30,601 nt of DNA, from positions 1-30,601 of the forward strand of contig CAYJLW010000049.1 of NCBI GenBank assembly GCA_964370965.1, given 5' to 3'. Below are positions 30,558 through 30,601 of this stretch, piece by piece. The stretch comes from CAYJLW01 sp964370965 (lineage in GTDB: Bacteria; Actinomycetota; Acidimicrobiia; UBA2766). The notes under the pieces were generated by a model that was not told where the DNA came from, searched no databases, and saw only the letters and a list, made by a program, of their open reading frames with translations. The position numbers and the translations under genes were made by a program. Within the stretch, counting starts at the first letter, position 1, and each line of letters begins with the position of its first letter.

Positions 30558-30601
30558 GCCCGGGTGGCGGAACAGGTAGACGCAGGGGACTTAAAATCCT
30601 C
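30558..30601 (+). tRNA. tRNA-Leu (UAA), 5' part cut by window end
   Basis: GCCCGGG acceptor strand, TGGCGGAAC.GGTAGACGC D-arm and the anticodon arm GGGGA-CTTAAAA-TCCTC are seen, with anticodon TAA at 30592-30594. The arrangement matches class II bacterial tRNA-Leu(UAA). The variable arm, T-arm and 3' acceptor lie beyond the window. It begins 14 bp after the phosphatase stop. Confidence 0.9.

Overview
The window is about 70% GC by eye, with dense, tightly overlapping genes (ATGA, GTGA and TGATG junctions), frequent GTG/TTG starts and apparently leaderless promoters. Together with NucS (the actinobacterial mismatch endonuclease), an MCE lipid-transport operon, tandem F420-type luciferase-like oxidoreductases, DUF501-Ppx and IniA-like dynamins, this points to a high-GC actinobacterium, possibly Acidimicrobiia. 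The lineage is an inference; no marker gene settles it.

Layout. 1-971 (-): 5' part of a secreted two-module repeat protein cut by the window edge. 1079-2502 (-): stomatin-like slipin plus NfeD pair. 2777-3436 (-): NucS. 3460-3750: the 3' fragment of a vapC toxin, lying between the real end of a PLP decarboxylase gene and a decayed second copy of that same end. 3693-5051 (-): the decarboxylase. 5173-9655 (-): a compact lipid-transporter operon of two MlaE/YrbE permeases and three MCE proteins, with no ATPase in view. 9788-10827 (-): a membrane-anchored protein with two excalibur calcium-binding repeats and a small membrane ORF overlapping it. 10914-12530: an accessory patch with an orphan P-loop ATPase, a transposase remnant and strong hairpins. 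12529-13389 (-): SDR dehydrogenase. 13473-15206 (+): a structured leader followed by a kelch-like, LPXTG-anchored surface protein. 15238-17833 (+): AtuA-type protein, its small partner, and a DUF4190-like membrane protein. 

17846-25171 is the most unusual part. Two dynamin-like GTPases, an M23 metallopeptidase lipoprotein, an Hsp70 that has lost its substrate-binding domain and carries instead a transmembrane helix and an extracytoplasmic excalibur domain, and a divergent acidic protein made of eight 13-residue DxDxDG-type repeats followed by ten heptads. The shared themes are membrane remodelling, cell wall and calcium; I read it as a candidate envelope-maintenance module, loosely analogous to mycobacterial iniBAC but with different partners. 

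25205-27364 (-): tandem LLM oxidoreductases. 27480-30543 (+): DUF501, Ppx/GppA phosphatase and a PAS-GAF-PP2C (SpoIIE-type) phosphatase in one overlapping operon. 30558-30601: 5' part of tRNA-Leu(UAA), cut by the right edge.

Three copies of a roughly 45-bp palindrome (2633, 10624, 20555) are scattered through the window and look like a REP/MITE-type family.
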